Below are positions 40,723 through 49,936 of a DNA stretch of 64,000 nt, piece by piece. Below the pieces are notes generated by a model. The model saw nothing but the letters and a program-made list of their open reading frames with translations. It was not told the origin of the DNA and did not search any database. Both the position numbers and the translations under genes were made by a program. Origin of the DNA: Akkermansiaceae bacterium. Its GTDB lineage: Bacteria > Verrucomicrobiota > Verrucomicrobiia > Verrucomicrobiales > Akkermansiaceae. Positions within the stretch are counted from its first letter, which is position 1. Each line of letters begins with the position of its first letter. The stretch lies in assembly GCA_017798145.1 (NCBI GenBank), contig CP059069.1, forward strand, positions 4,263,226-4,327,225, read 5' to 3'.

Positions 40723-41685
40723 ATGAACTACAAACTGAATCTCGCAATGGTGGCCACCGCCATCCTTTCCGGCTCCACCCTTGCTCACGCCGGCGGCGAG
40801 GGCTGGTCTTCCGACTTCGCCGCTTCCGCCAAACTTGCGGCTGCCGAAAACAAGGTCATGCTGGTCGATTTCACCGGCTCCGACTGGTGTGGCTGGTGCA
40901 TCAAGCTCGATAAGGAGGTTTTTTCCCATGACGAGTTCAAGAATGGGGTGAAGGACGGCTTCGTTTTGGTGGAACTGGACTATCCGCGCGACAAATCGAA
41001 GCTTTCACCCGAGACCATCGCCCAGAACGAGGAACTGAAGGGCAAGTATGCCATTCGGGGCTACCCCACGATCCTGCTCATGGACGGCGAAGGCAGGCCA
41101 TTTGCCAAGACCGGCTATCAGGCGGGCGGCCCGGAGAAATACGTCACCCATCTCAACGAGCTCACGGAGCGCAAGAAACTGCGCGACGAGGCATTCGCAA
41201 GTGCCGAGAAGCTGGAGGGCGTGGAAAAAGCCAAGGCGCTCGTCGCCGCACTCAAGGCGATCGGCCTTGATGAAGCGATGCTCGGCGCTTTCTACGGTGA
41301 GCAGATCGAGGCCATCAAAAAGGCCGATCCCAAAGATGAGAGCGGCTTTGCGAAAGGCATCGCGCTCAAGGCAAAAATGGCGGATTTCGAGAAAGAGCTC
41401 AACGCCCTTGCCTCGCAGCAGAAATTCGAGGAAGCCCAGGAACTTGTCGCGAAAAACATCGCCTCTGGGGATTTCGAGGGACCCATGCTCCAGCAGCTCG
41501 TGTTCGTGGAAGGGATGATCCACGCCCAGCTTGGTGACCTGGACAAGGCTCTTGTCTCCCTCGACAAGGCGGATGCAGTGGTGCCCGGCAGCCCGATGGC
41601 CAAGAGGATCGCCGCGATCAAGGCGAAGATTACGCAGGATATGGAGGCGAAAAAAGCCGAAGGGGATAAAGCCGAAGAGGAATAG
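40723..41685 (+). CDS. exported thioredoxin-fold protein with helical C-terminal domain
   Basis: 320 residues. Signal peptide MNYKLNLAMVATAILSGSTL ending AHA. Thioredoxin-like domain (about 25-155): LVDFTGSDWCGWCIKLDKEV with CGWC redox pair, and cis-Pro in IRGYPTILLMDGEG. Residues 160-310 are Lys/Ala/Glu-rich helices, TPR-like in the last part (AQLGDLDKALVSLDKADAVVP). The SDWCGWCIKLDKEVF form is common in planctomycete/verrucomicrobial periplasmic thioredoxins. A clear terminator follows. Confidence 0.87.
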   Translation: MNYKLNLAMVATAILSGSTLAHAGGEGWSSDFAASAKLAAAENKVMLVDFTGSDWCGWCIKLDKEVFSHDEFKNGVKDGFVLVELDYPRDKSKLSPETIAQNEELKGKYAIRGYPTILLMDGEGRPFAKTGYQAGGPEKYVTHLNELTERKKLRDEAFASAEKLEGVEKAKALVAALKAIGLDEAMLGAFYGEQIEAIKKADPKDESGFAKGIALKAKMADFEKELNALASQQKFEEAQELVAKNIASGDFEGPMLQQLVFVEGMIHAQLGDLDKALVSLDKADAVVPGSPMAKRIAAIKAKITQDMEAKKAEGDKAEEE

Positions 41686-41746
41686 GGCAGCGGGTGATTT
41701 TCCGGGATGCCGGATCGCCTGGCGTCTGCAGTGAATCCAACAAGGA

Positions 41747-41779
41747 AGCCCACCCCCGGTTGCGGGGGCGGGCTTTTTT
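41747..41779 (+). terminator. rho-independent terminator
   Basis: AGCCCACCCCCG (41747-41758) pairs with CGGGGGCGGGCT (41763-41774) with one A-C mismatch, loop GTTG, followed by a run of six T. It ends the thioredoxin-like gene transcript. Confidence 0.85.
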
Positions 41780-42133
41780 GATGACTCGTAGGCGAATGCG
41801 ATTCCGGCCCGGCGACCTCGATTTGTGCCGGCTCGCTTTGTTGGGGACAACGCCAGACCGCTCCCCCCCGTTGGGAGCCGCCTGAGCCATGGTGTCGAAG
41901 CAGGCCTGGAAAACCCCGGTTTCGCTGTGCGGAACCATCATGCTGACGGCGACCATCACGTTCTGGAGGACATGCCCCCGTAGTGTGGCAGGGTCGGGGG
42001 CTTCGGTAACAGGTCGGCAACGCGCTGCGCCTGCGGCTCTAACTGGGGGATGCCCGGGGTGTGCACCCGCCTGGCCTGCGGATGCTTCGATAGGTCTTGA
42101 TTTGAGGAAAACGGGTGCTGATGATTTCCGCCT
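41780..42133. other. gene-free stretch of about 350 bases
   Basis: No convincing ORF on either strand: the candidate frames are rich in Arg/Pro/Ser and lack a ribosome binding site or recognisable similarity. It holds a C8 homopolymer (GCTCCCCCCCGTT, near 41867) and GC-rich short repeats but no folded RNA I recognise. May be decayed sequence. Confidence 0.4.
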
Positions 42134-43042
42134 ATGAGCGATCAATGGTTTGTAAACAGCAACGGCGAGCAAACGGGTCCTTACAGTGGTGAGCAACTCG
42201 TGCAATATGCACGGGAAGGCCTCATCACGGCGGAAACCATGGTCTGGGCTGAGGGTATGGCCGAGTGGGCGGCAGCCTCGCAGATCGAGGGCTTGCTTCC
42301 GGAAGCTGCCGTGGAAGTTGCCGCAAGCCCGGCGCCTGCCGCCTGGAGGCCTCCCGGCGCACCCGCTCCCCTGGCAGGAGCTGCGCCCGCCGCTTCCCAG
42401 ATTCCCCAGGCCGAAGGGGGCGCATATCCGTTTTTCCCGGTCAAGGCGGTCAGCTTCTCGCTGTGGATGTGGTCGTTCCTCGGCGGCTTCATCCTGTTCA
42501 TCCTGGCCATCGTTGGTTTCTCGATGGGGGCGAAGTCTGCCATCGACGCCCAGGCGGCGGGTGCAGGCCAGGATGCCATGACCGCTGCGGCCACCGGGAA
42601 ATTCGCGTTCGGCATGGTTTTGATGGGGCTTGGCGGCCTGTCTTTGCTTCTCTCGATGGTCTTCTCGCTCATCAACATCCATCGTGCATGGGGCTGCCTG
42701 CGTGCGGGAAACCCCGCCACCAGCCCCGGGAAAGCGGTGGGCTTCCTGTTCATCCCATTTTTCAACATCTACTGGATCTTTGTGGCGCTTGCGGGATTGC
42801 CGAAGGATTGGAACCGCATCGTGGCAAGTTATGATGACCTGAAGGCCGCCCCTAGGCTCAGCGAAGGCGTGTTCCTGATGTACTGCATCGGTTCGCTGGT
42901 CTTCCCGCCGCTGGCTTTGATCGTGGGATTCCCGATGATGGCTCAGATCTGCAGGGGAGTGAATTTCTTCGCCTTCCGCCGCAACCCGAACGCGCCATCA
43001 GCCCTCGGAGCCAAGGGCTTCGGCGGAGTGAAATTCAACTGA
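42134..43042 (+). CDS. GYF_2-domain membrane protein
   Basis: 302 residues. GYF_2 domain at 1-60 (QWFVNSNGEQTGPYSGEQLVQYAREGLI, then VWAEGMAEWAAAS), normally a proline-rich-peptide or protein-interaction module. A Pro/Ala-rich linker (65-105) and four membrane segments follow, with FLFIPFFNIYWIFVALAGLPKDWN resembling the DUF4328-like pattern. Function unknown; a membrane adaptor is plausible. Stands alone between a gene-free stretch and the ankyrin gene. Confidence 0.82.
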   Translation: MSDQWFVNSNGEQTGPYSGEQLVQYAREGLITAETMVWAEGMAEWAAASQIEGLLPEAAVEVAASPAPAAWRPPGAPAPLAGAAPAASQIPQAEGGAYPFFPVKAVSFSLWMWSFLGGFILFILAIVGFSMGAKSAIDAQAAGAGQDAMTAAATGKFAFGMVLMGLGGLSLLLSMVFSLINIHRAWGCLRAGNPATSPGKAVGFLFIPFFNIYWIFVALAGLPKDWNRIVASYDDLKAAPRLSEGVFLMYCIGSLVFPPLALIVGFPMMAQICRGVNFFAFRRNPNAPSALGAKGFGGVKFN

Positions 43043-43123
43043 GCCCCCGGAGCCGTCCGGAAGGGTTGGTCCGGTTCCGTTTTAGGGATTGAATGATTAA
43101 CTTTCCTGAAGTATCAAGCGGCC

Positions 43124-44803
43124 ATGACATTTCTCAGGTTTCTGTTTGTCCTGGTTCTAGCATCCGGTTTTTCGGCTTGCCGGAAGAAATCGGATGCGGT
43201 GGGCAAGGAAGTCCGCGAAGCGGGATACGAGATGACGGCGGACGGCTGGTTCGGTGCGGTGGCGGGCAACGATGTGGCGGTGATGCGTAAGATGGCGGAG
43301 GGCGGATTCGATGTGAAGGTGCAGGACGGGGATGGAAATGCGGCGATGCATGTTGCTGCGGGAGCGGGTGCGGAGGGGGCGGCGGAGTTCCTCCTGAACA
43401 AGGGTTTTCCCATCGATGCACAGGGTGCGAAAGGCCGCACGCCGCTGATGGTCGCGGTTCTGGCGGACAAGCCGGCGATGGTGCAGTGGCTGCTGCGCCA
43501 GGGCGCGGATCCCATGCTCAGGGACGAGGATGGCTTCATGCCGCTGATGCTGGCGGTGACGGCCGGTGGGAAGGGATCGGTCGAAGAGCTTGCACCCTAC
43601 AACCGGGATGACCTGGATTCCGCTCTGTTGCTGGCATCGATCGTCGGGCAGGCGGAGGTGATCGATGTGCTGACGAATTACGGGGCTTCCGTCTATGCGC
43701 GGATGGAGGACGGCAGGACGCCGCTCATGCTAGCGGCGCAGAACGGCCACAAGGAGGCCGCCGCGCTCCTGATCGATATCGGAGCCAGCCGTTTCGCAAC
43801 CATCGAAAGCGGGGAGACGGCTCAGAGCCTTGCGGTGGCTGCGGGTCATGCGGAAATTGCGGAGCTGATCGAGAAGGGTTTTGAAGGTGACGTGCTGGCT
43901 TTGGAAACGGATGAGCAGATCGCCGTGGAGATGGAGGGATACGTGGATGAAAATGTGGCCGCCGACTTGGAAGCTGCGGGCGATGATGGTGCGTTGGCTG
44001 CGAACGATACGGGCGATGTGCCATGGAACAAGCCGGTGGCTGGACAGGGTGGGGGGCAGTTCGGTATGCTGCCGGAAAATGAGCATAGGGAGGGGAGCGG
44101 TCTTGCCGGGGAGCAGACGGGGGAAGTCCGCAATGGATTGGATGGCGAGCCCTCAGGGGCCGCAGCCGGCCCGCTGGTTCGTGGCGTTGGGTCGGTGCGG
44201 AGCCTTGGGGGGGCGACGGTCAGCGGGGCAGGCGGCAGCACCGTTCTTACTGCTGGCGAGGAGGCATCCGGTGATGCCGGCACCCCTCCCGATTCCGGGA
44301 CGCCTTCCGCCTCACCGGTGGAAAAACTTCCGCTTGTGATGCGGCGTTTCCGCCAGCGGGAACTGCCTGTGGAGGTGAAAAAGGTCTTCGGAGGCGTGGC
44401 CTCGCTGCGGCTTGCTGGTGCGCCGCCGAGGGATATCGAGGTGAGCGGCGGCGAGGCCATCCCCGGCTCCGATCTGGTGGTGGTGAGGGTTTTCAGCCGC
44501 ACGGAGCAAGGCAAGCTCAATGGCGGCGAGCCCATCGAGGTGGGTATCGTGGAGGTGGAGGACAGGGACAGCGGCCAAAGGCGCGAGTGGCTGGAAGGCA
44601 GGCCGGCATCTGGGCATGATCCGGTGGCGCTGGTGGAGGATGCGGCGACGGGGCGGCGATATGTGGCCAAGCCCGGACAGAAATTCCGCTCGGAGGATGG
44701 CAGGGAGTTCATCGTGAACGATGTCCGCCCGGCGCAGCTCGTCATCGAGGATGCGGAGAGCGGCGAAGTGCGCACCTTGCGCCTTCGCGGGCCAAGGGGT
44801 TAG
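43124..44803 (+). CDS. ankyrin-repeat lipoprotein-like protein
   Basis: 559 residues. A hydrophobic leader MTFLRFLFVLVLASGFSAC ends in Cys19, a plausible lipobox (F-S-A-C). About seven ankyrin units in residues 40-260 (for example DGNAAMHVAAGAG, GRTPLMVAVLADKPAMVQWLLRQGADP cut at usual lengths, DGRTPLMLAAQNGHKEAAALL). Residues 265-410 are low-complexity Gly/Ala/Glu; the last 150 form a separate beta-rich domain that repeats (EVKKVFGGVASLRL, VALVEDAATGRRY, GREFIVNDVRPAQLVIED). Possibly an envelope scaffold. 18 bases before the ACT protein gene. Confidence 0.82.
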   Translation: MTFLRFLFVLVLASGFSACRKKSDAVGKEVREAGYEMTADGWFGAVAGNDVAVMRKMAEGGFDVKVQDGDGNAAMHVAAGAGAEGAAEFLLNKGFPIDAQGAKGRTPLMVAVLADKPAMVQWLLRQGADPMLRDEDGFMPLMLAVTAGGKGSVEELAPYNRDDLDSALLLASIVGQAEVIDVLTNYGASVYARMEDGRTPLMLAAQNGHKEAAALLIDIGASRFATIESGETAQSLAVAAGHAEIAELIEKGFEGDVLALETDEQIAVEMEGYVDENVAADLEAAGDDGALAANDTGDVPWNKPVAGQGGGQFGMLPENEHREGSGLAGEQTGEVRNGLDGEPSGAAAGPLVRGVGSVRSLGGATVSGAGGSTVLTAGEEASGDAGTPPDSGTPSASPVEKLPLVMRRFRQRELPVEVKKVFGGVASLRLAGAPPRDIEVSGGEAIPGSDLVVVRVFSRTEQGKLNGGEPIEVGIVEVEDRDSGQRREWLEGRPASGHDPVALVEDAATGRRYVAKPGQKFRSEDGREFIVNDVRPAQLVIEDAESGEVRTLRLRGPRG

Positions 44804-44820
44804 TTTCAGGAATAAGGTTC

Positions 44821-45297
44821 ATGGATCAGGAATTTGAAAATGACGGCGCGGCGGTCGCGGACAACGGGACGCCGGTGCGGCAGTTCTCCGTGATGCTGCC
44901 CAACCGGGCGGGCGCACTGGCTTCGCTGGTGAAATTGCTGCGTTCTTCCGCCATCGAGGTGATCGGCCTGAGCGTGCAGGATTCCCGTGATGCCACGGTG
45001 GCGCGGCTGGTGCTTTCCGATCCGGATTCCGCGGAGGCGATTTTCTGCGAGAAAGGTATCCCGCACACCACCTGCGATCTGGTGGTGATCGCACTCAGGG
45101 AAGCGGGGTCAGGCCTGCTAAAGTGCCTCGATATCCTGATGGTGGCGGAGACGAACCTGGATTTTGCATACGCCTTGCTTCCTGGGCCGGATGGCCGGGC
45201 GCTGCTGGCGATGCACGTGGAGGATTACGATTTCGCAACCTCCGTGCTGAACCGCAGCGGCTTCCGGCTGATGTATGAGGAAGATCTGGTGAGGTGA
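44821..45297 (+). CDS. tandem ACT-domain regulatory protein
   Basis: 158 residues. First ACT unit VRQFSVMLPNRAGALASLVKLLRSSAIEVIGLSV is cut here for length; the N-RAGAL turn is the ligand-contact signature. The second half (LDILMVAETNLDFAYALL, GRALLAMHVEDYDFATSVL) has the beta-alpha-beta pattern of a second, more degenerate copy. Free-standing ACT pairs bind amino acids and often regulate metabolism. Downstream of the ankyrin gene, same strand. Confidence 0.82.
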   Translation: MDQEFENDGAAVADNGTPVRQFSVMLPNRAGALASLVKLLRSSAIEVIGLSVQDSRDATVARLVLSDPDSAEAIFCEKGIPHTTCDLVVIALREAGSGLLKCLDILMVAETNLDFAYALLPGPDGRALLAMHVEDYDFATSVLNRSGFRLMYEEDLVR

Positions 45298-45303
45298 GGC
45301 GGC

Positions 45304-48300
45304 TCAGTTCCGCGCGCCGGGGAGCTTAGCGGGATCCACTGTTTCTGGCTCCTGGATCGCTGGCTGCTTGCGCGACTTTTTCAGCGAAGCCAGCCATGCC
45401 ACGAGATCGCGGGTCTCCGAGGGTTGGAGCAGCAGCGCCATGGGCGGCATCGCGGAAACGGGCGGGGTGAAGGATGCGATGTCGCTGCGTTTCGCGCGCA
45501 GCGTTTTTTCCGGGGTGGAAATGTCCAGGTATTCCGGCGTTTCCGCGACGAGGTTGCCTCCCAGGCTGGCTCCGTTTTTGAATGTCACTGAGGTGATGCC
45601 ATAGCCGGGCGCGACGACAGCGCCTGGATTCACGATGGCTTCCAAAAGGTAGCGGCGGTCATGGAGCCCGCCTATCCCTGAAAGGTTGGGGCCGGCATCA
45701 CCGCCTCCGGAGTGGCCGCTCTCCTCAGCCTTGTGGCAGCGCATGCACTGGCCGCCGGGGTGGGAGGCGAAAGGGAGGGCGCCCTTCGCCACATCCCCAC
45801 CCTTCAGGGACACGTTGTATTTCGCAAGCGGATCATCGCTGCTCTCAATGGCTTTTTCGAAGGCGGAGAGTGCTGTGGTCACGGCGGGATCCTTGCGGGT
45901 GGCGGCGGCGGCAAGGAGTTCGATGGCGCTGGGCGAAATGCCGTCCGCCTCCCTCAGCGAGCCCAGGTTCTTGGCGATGAAAGCTGCCGTTTCCTCGCCG
46001 GGAATCCCTGCAATGATGGGCCAGGCCTGCTGGGCGCGCCATGCGCTGCCGGTGGATACTGCTGCCTCGATGAGCGGGATCGCCGCATCCGGGGCGATTT
46101 CCGAAAGGTGGCTGAGTGCGGCGATGGCCGTGGCATCCGAGCTGTCACCTGCGAGTTTCACCAGGAAATCCTTGAGATCCGCAGGCATGCGCCTGGAGTA
46201 GAGTTCCATCGCCATGGTGCGCGCCTTGTCGGGAAGCTCGCTGTTTGCGGCGATGGCTCGCAGCGATCCGGAATCCAGGGAGGCGATGTCGATCCTGTAT
46301 TGCCCGATGAATTCCAGCGCACCTGTCAGGGCGATGGCATCGCCCTTGAGGAGGCCGGGCAGTGCATCCTCGAGCGGGGAGACGATTGATTCGCGCGGGC
46401 GGGGATCGAGGGGGCGCCAATGGCCGGTGAGCTGGTCCACAGGGAAAGGCTTTTCCCAATTCGCGAGAAGGCGCAGCGATTCCATCCTGACTTCCTCGGG
46501 AAGATCCGGGTTGGCGGCGACCCTGATGATGCGGGCTGCGTTCTCTGTGGTGCCGATGCGGTATGCGTTGTGGATGAGGCGGCGCAGCATGAAGGGCGCC
46601 CATTCGCGCGTGTCGAGGGTGTCGAGCAGGGCTGCGGCGAGCGGCCGCATGTCAGTCATGTCCTTTTCGTGGATGGCGCGTATCACCTCGTCCTGAACCT
46701 TGGGATCGGTATCGTTGATGAAACGGGCGAGCTCCGTGCTGTTCATCCTGCGCAGTGCGACGACCGCGGCGAGCCGAAGGGCGGGGGAACTCTCTCCCGT
46801 GAAAATGCTGATCTGGCGTGGATTGGTTGCCATGTGTTCCAGCGCGTAGATCCCGGCGTGGCGCAGATAGACATCGCGGTTGTTGTTTTTCCGGAGGAAA
46901 TCGATGACTGCGGAATAGTGGCCGATGGCTTTGGTTTTGCCGATGGCGATGCCTGCGGCGAAACGGACACGCATTGAGTCGTCGGAAAGCAGCTTGCCGA
47001 GCGGCAGCGAATCCCCGGGGATGCCGGCTTCCCCGATGACACGCAGCGCCTGGACGCGGATTTCGGGATCGGGATCCGTGAGGAAAGGGATGATGGCCTT
47101 GGCGGCTTCTTCGCGCAGCCCTTTCTTGGGTAGGGATGAGAAATCATCGGTGGCCGATGGAGCCGCGCCACGCCGCGCGAGAATGCCAAGCCCCCAGATG
47201 CCGTGGACGCGTTCGATGCGGTTTTCCGAGGCGGCGGCAGCCTTGAACACCATGGTCGCACCGTCCTTGCGTGTCAGCGCAACCTGGGCACGCAGGCGCA
47301 CGCGTGAATCCGGGTGGGCGAGGAGTCTCGCAAGCTCCCCTTCGCTGCGCTGGCCGAAGCCCTCGCGGATGAGCTCCGCCGCGTGTTCGGTTTCCGCAGG
47401 GAGGTACATGTTTTCACCGGCGTTGAGGGAAAGCAAGCGGCCGTCCTCGTGGGTCTGCCATCCGGTGACAAAGTCGGTGATGAACACGCGCCCGTCGAAG
47501 GAATATTCGACATCCGTGGCTGCCACGCCCCAGTTGAACTGGCGGGCGTCGGTCATTTTCATGCCGCCGCCGTCCGGCTCCACCGCGAAGGACCAGATCC
47601 CGGAGCTTGCCGCGCCGCCCTTGTAGTCGCAGATGAGGAAACGGCCTTTTTCGCTTTCCAGGAAACCTGCGCCGGGATGGTAGGTCAGGCCGGAGGGGCC
47701 TGCGGTGAGGTAGTCGGAAGGCGGAAGCATGTAGGCGGGCTGGGAATCGTTGCGCAGCTCCCACATTCTCTCATCCATCCAGCGGCTGGGCGGGCGTTTC
47801 TCCAGACCGATCTGGCGGTGGAAGGTGTGCATCGCCTGGTGCTCCATCTGCCAGCCGGAGTCCCCACCCTCGACGATGTAAACGACCCTTGCGCGGTCTC
47901 CCTGATCTGAGTTGTTGTCGACGGTGATCGCATTGCCTAGTTCATCGAAGGCGATTTCCTTAGGGTTGCGCAGCCCGGTGTGGACGATCTCGAAGCCAGA
48001 GCCGTCCGGCTCGAAGCGGAACACCGCGCCTTCGTCGGGATAGTTGTATTCCTTGCCCTCCTTGGTGATGAGCGAGTAGCCGCGGTCGCCCATCGTGCCA
48101 TAAATCCGCCCGTCCGGGCCGAGCGTGAAACCGTTGAGATCGTGGCCGGATAGGGAGATGCGCACACCGAAGCCGTCCTGAACCACTTTTTTCTCATCCG
48201 CCACGCCATCGCCATCCGTGTCGCGGAGCTTGTAGATCTTCGGGATGCAGGCGAAGTAGAGGCAGCCGTCGTAGAAAAACACGCCTGCTGCGGTGCCATC

Positions 48301-49236
48301 GAGGACGTCGTTGTAGCCGTCGGAAAACACCTTGGATTCGTCGAGCGTGCCGTCGCCGTCCGTATCGGAGAGGCGGCGTATCACCTCGCTTTCCTTGGTC
48401 ATGTAAGCGTGGGAAAGTTTTTTCTCCCATTTCTTGTGGAGGGCGCGGCGGTCTTCCGTTTTCCTGGCCTGGAGATCATCGAGATACCAGTAGAGATGGT
48501 TCCTGTCGTCCTCAATGCCGCGGCGGAAACGGTGGGTCTCGGCGATATAGACATTGCCCTGCTCGTCGAAGGTGAGGGCGGTGGGGGACATGACTTTTCC
48601 ATCCCCGTAGCTGGCCTCGATGTTCAGGGTGCTGCCGTCCGGGATGGTCGTGCCCTCGATCACGTGTGAAGCGACGAGACCTTCGATGAACGGTTTTCCG
48701 TTCCTCGTGGAAACCGGGAACTTGGTGTTTGCGTAGCTTGAGAAAACGATCTCATCCACCGCGATGAATCCCCATTCGCCCTTGGCTCCATCGACGATCC
48801 GAAGGCGCGCCCGCTTCCCCTTGAGGGCGGAGACATCGAATTGCCCGGAGCCGAACCTCATGCTGCGCGATCCGGTGGCCTCCATCACGGCCTTGCCATC
48901 GATGAGGAGCTGAAACGCGGTTTTTCCCGCCGTATCGCCACCCGCGATGAGGAAGGCGATGTAGGGTTCCCTGATCGTGAACTCGGGCGATGTGAGAGTG
49001 CCCGTCGCGTCATCTCCGCCATGGGCCGAGAGCGCGAAGGCCTCGTTCGCATAGGCACCAAAGGAGGATTTCATCCCATCGAGCTTGCCGTGGACGGGAG
49101 AGAGTCCGAAGGCTTGCCCCTCCGCCTGCCATTCGCCGAAGCCGTCGCCCTCGAAGGACTCGAATGCGGCGTGAGCCGGGAGATATGCTGCGACAAGTAA
49201 GAATGCAGCGAGTAACGAAGGGCGCGGATGTTTCAT
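45304..49236 (-). CDS. PVC-type beta-propeller / HEAT / cytochrome c protein
   Basis: 1310 residues from ATG 49236, which begins a signal peptide (MKHPRPSLLAAFLLVAAYLP, ending AHA). Residues 25-180: beta-sandwich carbohydrate-like domain; 190-620: sorbosone/PQQ-dehydrogenase-like propeller of the membrane-bound dehydrogenase class (LDGTAAGVFFYDGCLYFACI, LGPDGRIYGTMGDRG, HTGLRNPKEIAFDELG); 640-1080: HEAT-like repeats; C-terminus: one cytochrome c site CMRCH (1164-1168) followed by GGDAGPNLSGIGG, and the usual planctomycete/verrucomicrobial heme-domain tail. Probably a periplasmic sugar-oxidising redox enzyme; substrate unknown. Convergent with the ACT gene, 6 bases apart. Confidence 0.9.
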   Translation of the reverse strand: MKHPRPSLLAAFLLVAAYLPAHAAFESFEGDGFGEWQAEGQAFGLSPVHGKLDGMKSSFGAYANEAFALSAHGGDDATGTLTSPEFTIREPYIAFLIAGGDTAGKTAFQLLIDGKAVMEATGSRSMRFGSGQFDVSALKGKRARLRIVDGAKGEWGFIAVDEIVFSSYANTKFPVSTRNGKPFIEGLVASHVIEGTTIPDGSTLNIEASYGDGKVMSPTALTFDEQGNVYIAETHRFRRGIEDDRNHLYWYLDDLQARKTEDRRALHKKWEKKLSHAYMTKESEVIRRLSDTDGDGTLDESKVFSDGYNDVLDGTAAGVFFYDGCLYFACIPKIYKLRDTDGDGVADEKKVVQDGFGVRISLSGHDLNGFTLGPDGRIYGTMGDRGYSLITKEGKEYNYPDEGAVFRFEPDGSGFEIVHTGLRNPKEIAFDELGNAITVDNNSDQGDRARVVYIVEGGDSGWQMEHQAMHTFHRQIGLEKRPPSRWMDERMWELRNDSQPAYMLPPSDYLTAGPSGLTYHPGAGFLESEKGRFLICDYKGGAASSGIWSFAVEPDGGGMKMTDARQFNWGVAATDVEYSFDGRVFITDFVTGWQTHEDGRLLSLNAGENMYLPAETEHAAELIREGFGQRSEGELARLLAHPDSRVRLRAQVALTRKDGATMVFKAAAASENRIERVHGIWGLGILARRGAAPSATDDFSSLPKKGLREEAAKAIIPFLTDPDPEIRVQALRVIGEAGIPGDSLPLGKLLSDDSMRVRFAAGIAIGKTKAIGHYSAVIDFLRKNNNRDVYLRHAGIYALEHMATNPRQISIFTGESSPALRLAAVVALRRMNSTELARFINDTDPKVQDEVIRAIHEKDMTDMRPLAAALLDTLDTREWAPFMLRRLIHNAYRIGTTENAARIIRVAANPDLPEEVRMESLRLLANWEKPFPVDQLTGHWRPLDPRPRESIVSPLEDALPGLLKGDAIALTGALEFIGQYRIDIASLDSGSLRAIAANSELPDKARTMAMELYSRRMPADLKDFLVKLAGDSSDATAIAALSHLSEIAPDAAIPLIEAAVSTGSAWRAQQAWPIIAGIPGEETAAFIAKNLGSLREADGISPSAIELLAAAATRKDPAVTTALSAFEKAIESSDDPLAKYNVSLKGGDVAKGALPFASHPGGQCMRCHKAEESGHSGGGDAGPNLSGIGGLHDRRYLLEAIVNPGAVVAPGYGITSVTFKNGASLGGNLVAETPEYLDISTPEKTLRAKRSDIASFTPPVSAMPPMALLLQPSETRDLVAWLASLKKSRKQPAIQEPETVDPAKLPGARN

Positions 49237-49321
49237 GGGATCGGAAGTGACGGCCGGCGATGCCGCCGGGCACCGCAAGAGATAGGCGCGGATCCCGCCA
49301 TTGCCAAACGCAAAGCGGCGT

Positions 49322-49801
49322 TCAGCGGGGGATGGTGAGCACCTGGCCGGGGCGGATCAAATCCCCGGAAATACCGTTGGCACGGCGCAATGCGCTCAGG
49401 CCGATGCCATGCCTGCTGGCGATCCTTGAGAGGTTGTCGCCCTTCTTGACCGTGTATTTGACCACCACGGGTTTCGGTTTGGGCTTCGGCTTGACCACCA
49501 CGGGCTTGGGTTTGGGCTTCGGCTGGCTTACCTCAGGCCGTGGCTGGACAACTGCGATTTCCGGCGGCTTCTGTGCCGGCGGTGTCTCCTTCTTCGCAAA
49601 GAGAGGTTTTGGCTTGGGATTCTGGGTTGGGGCCGCAGGCCGGTACCATTTGTCAGGCTGATCCACCCATTCCTCGATGTAGTTTCCCCGGCTGTCGAAG
49701 GGGCCGGTGACGGCGTTGGTTTGGGGCGCGGTTCTGGTGCCGCATTGTGTGAGAAGCGGTGCAAGGAGCCAAGGTGCCAGAGTGCGGACAGGAAAGCGCA
49801 T
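49322..49801 (-). CDS. LysM-domain exported protein
   Basis: 159 residues from ATG 49801; the upstream frame lacks homology. A basic N-terminus and hydrophobic helix (MRFPVRTLAPWLLAPLLTQCG) end at a Cys, a lipobox-like site although Gln at -1 is atypical. A long Lys-Pro-rich linker follows (PKPKPKP repeats), then one C-terminal LysM domain YTVKKGDNLSRIASRHGI..LRRANGI..IRPGQVLTIPR, which binds peptidoglycan. Probably a small cell-wall-binding protein. The linker is encoded by tandem DNA repeats. Confidence 0.85.
   Translation of the reverse strand: MRFPVRTLAPWLLAPLLTQCGTRTAPQTNAVTGPFDSRGNYIEEWVDQPDKWYRPAAPTQNPKPKPLFAKKETPPAQKPPEIAVVQPRPEVSQPKPKPKPVVVKPKPKPKPVVVKYTVKKGDNLSRIASRHGIGLSALRRANGISGDLIRPGQVLTIPR
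49445..49532 (-). repeat. tandem repeat encoding a KPKPKP linker
   Basis: Two imperfect units, each reading on the plus strand GACCACCACGGG-TTT/TTG-GGTTTGGGCTTCGG, encode successive PKPKPKPVVV blocks of the LysM protein. Length variation between strains would be expected here. Confidence 0.75.
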
Positions 49802-49936
49802 CGGCGGGTATGATGAAGGATTGCTACGGATATGCAAAGCATTGTTGCGGTTTGGCGTGATTTTCCACAGGCAGGCATTTTGGCGCAATCGGGTTCCGCG
49901 CTTGCCGGAGCCAACCGGAAAAGGCTAATCAAGGGC

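Noticed and set aside
41780..42133. ORFs of 82 aa (plus) and part of a 350-aa frame (minus) in the gene-free stretch
   Set aside because: Arg/Pro/Ser-rich products with no similarity pattern, and the minus frame runs antisense through the GYF gene.
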